From assembly GCA_004154925.1 (NCBI GenBank), contig QJNS01000004.1:496001-560000 (forward strand): a DNA stretch of 64,000 nucleotides. Reading direction: 5' to 3'. This DNA is from Monosporascus cannonballus. Lineage: Eukaryota > Ascomycota > Sordariomycetes > Xylariales. This document shows positions 63,101 to 64,000 of the stretch, one piece after another (the stretch's first letter is position 1; each line of letters starts with the position of its first letter). The notes beneath the pieces were generated by a model. That model was not told the DNA's origin and ran no database searches. It saw nothing but the letters and a program-made list of their open reading frames with translations. A program made the position numbers and the translations under genes.

Positions 63101-64000
63101 GTTAAATTTATTTTAAAAGGTCCCAAGATCCTCGTATATTTCAATTAATCTATTTTTTTACTTATAAATATCTTTTCTATATTAATTATGAATGAAATAT
63201 TTGTAAAACATAATACATTTCATAGAGGCGTTTTAAAACTATTTATTTTATTTTTAAACAAATAATAATTTCCTTTACATAATATGTAATAACAATATCG
63301 AAATGCTTTCGTAATATATAATTTATTATTCGTTAAAAAGTTATTAGTATACTGGCAAAATTTATAAATATAATTCAGTATTTAAATACTATATATCTTG
63401 TTTCAAAAACTGATTTTTATTTATATTTTTAAATTTTCAATAAAATGACTTTTTCTTTTAAAGTTAAATATTATAAATTATTTATTATCGTAGACCTAAT
63501 TGTTAATTTTAATAATTTCACACAATTCTATTTAATTTTAATACTATCATCGTTTAATTAATGTAAATGAATTATAAAACGTGATTCGTTATTTATTGAA
63601 GTACGAAAAATAAAAAGTATTTTATAAATAATATCGAAAGTCAAATTACTTTTACAGCTTATTTTCTAAAAATTTTTAAACGTACGTAATCCGTCGTTGT
63701 GAAGGTTATAAATGAAGTAAAATTTGATAAATGAATTTTTTAAAAAGATTTTATGATCTTATTCGTTATATTTCAATAACCTCGCAATTGGTTCTTTTAA
63801 AAATATTATTTATATTTACAGTATCATAATAATATACCAATATAAGTTCTTTAATTTTGAAATTATTATGTTATATTATTATTTCATTCATCACATTTTG
63901 TTTTAATAATTATAAACAACATCGTATATTTAAAAATACTAATTTTAGATTTTAAGGTTTTAAACTAGTAAAATATTTATTATATTGTTATGTTTATATT
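60152..64000 (-). pseudogene. Pol relic of copy I: chromodomain, integrase, RT
   Basis: Minus-strand chromodomain at about 60,745-60,830: LIKLKIYMNFESI-stop-KFVKSLIN for the family L-V-K-W-K-G-Y-P-x-x-E-S-T-W-E-P; Trp is lost at both sites. The integrase core is near 62,090-62,200 (NFIFNFSLF for D-F-I-x-x-F-P-x-S, Asp to Asn). RT is near 63,290-63,303, where the minus strand reads HFDIVI and one codon of the catalytic F-D-D seems to be missing compared with H. The minus-strand openings at 61,023-61,217 and 61,397-61,621 run into or lie within element N and are not genes. The assignment rests on colinearity with H and B. Confidence 0.66.
61190..61638. mobile_element. MITE-like non-autonomous element N, about 0.45 kb, related by its ends to M
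   Basis: The left end has GGTCAATTGGAACCGTGCGC; the right end, reverse-complemented, has GGACTAAGTGGAATCGTGCA followed by CTGGCCGA. Both align with the M terminal repeat (GATTAATTGGATCCGTGCGC, then CTCGGACA on the right). TA lies at both candidate borders (61,188-61,189 and 61,638-61,639), although left and right differ by one or two bases in the distance to the GGA core. The 0.45-kb interior has no coding capacity, so mobility would have depended on a transposase such as that of M. It is inserted in the integrase region of copy I. Confidence 0.68.

Larger units (their letters stand above)
59761..64000 (-). mobile_element. Chromovirus copy I, minus strand, inserted in the A 3' LTR and cut by the right edge
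   Basis: It starts with an LTR in minus orientation (to about 60,151), then on the minus strand a 3' untranslated part, chromodomain (60,745-60,830), integrase and RT, reaching the right edge inside pol. Blocks shared with H include AAACGTACGTAAT at 63,683 and the RT stretch near 63,300-63,340. It contains the MITE-like element N. Gag and the 5' LTR would lie beyond the window. Confidence 0.72.

Noticed and set aside
1..64000. CRISPR arrays, prokaryotic operons, Shine-Dalgarno sites, rho-independent terminators
   Set aside because: No regularly spaced repeats with spacers and no compact gene organisation. Hairpins such as 14,657-14,674 and 29,844-29,891 do not follow any gene.

Overview
The window looks like a gene-free, AT-rich, heterochromatin-like stretch of a filamentous ascomycete genome (Pezizomycotina; no genus can be assigned). 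It is built almost entirely from nested, decayed transposable elements. Three observations point to repeat-induced point mutation (RIP): a very high A/T content with CpG often kept while CpA is depleted; retroelement reading frames broken mainly by Gln/Trp-to-stop changes; and missense changes of the C-to-T or G-to-A kind (Asp to Asn, Cys to Tyr, His to Tyr, Trp to stop). I see no intact host gene, tRNA, rRNA, CRISPR array or prokaryotic signal. The few reading frames of 60-94 codons are surviving pieces of retroelement genes or chance openings in AT-rich DNA.

Layout. 1-1,610: the gag end and 5' LTR of a minus-strand chromodomain Ty3/gypsy element (copy L), running off the left edge. 1,611-9,570: extreme AT-rich DNA, including a 168-base run with no G or C, broken by one GC-richer island (3,345-4,020). 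9,570-13,050: an LTR and 3' region of a large, different Ty3/gypsy element (copy X). 13,050-15,110: unassigned DNA. 15,112-27,003: a near-complete large minus-strand Ty3/gypsy element of about 11.9 kb (copy Y) with two LTRs, readable RT, RNase H and integrase, and an unusual tract of nearly 4 kb between integrase and 3' LTR that is also present in X. 27,004-35,800: AT-rich DNA with nothing recognisable.

35,800-64,000 resolves into nested insertions of one chromovirus family (LTR about 380-415 bp, element about 6.8 kb). Element A (plus strand) begins with the LTR at 38,371, directly after the tail of another copy, E. A is split by B (42,803-49,649, plus strand, complete with two LTRs) and again by H (51,558-59,401, minus strand, complete with two LTRs). 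H carries a 1,333-bp Tc1/mariner-type DNA transposon, M (53,926-55,258, TA target duplication, minus-strand transposase relic). The A 3' LTR resumes at about 59,440 and is cut at about 59,760 by copy I (minus strand), which runs off the right edge and contains a 0.45-kb MITE-like element, N, with the same terminal inverted repeats as M.

No genes here work together as a live pathway. The autonomous elements would have supplied gag, protease, RT/RNase H, integrase and a chromodomain, which in this class directs integration to heterochromatin. Every copy is broken by many stops and, where checked, usually has mutated catalytic or metal-binding residues. All alignments were made by eye; element boundaries are generally good to about 10-20 bp, less where stated.
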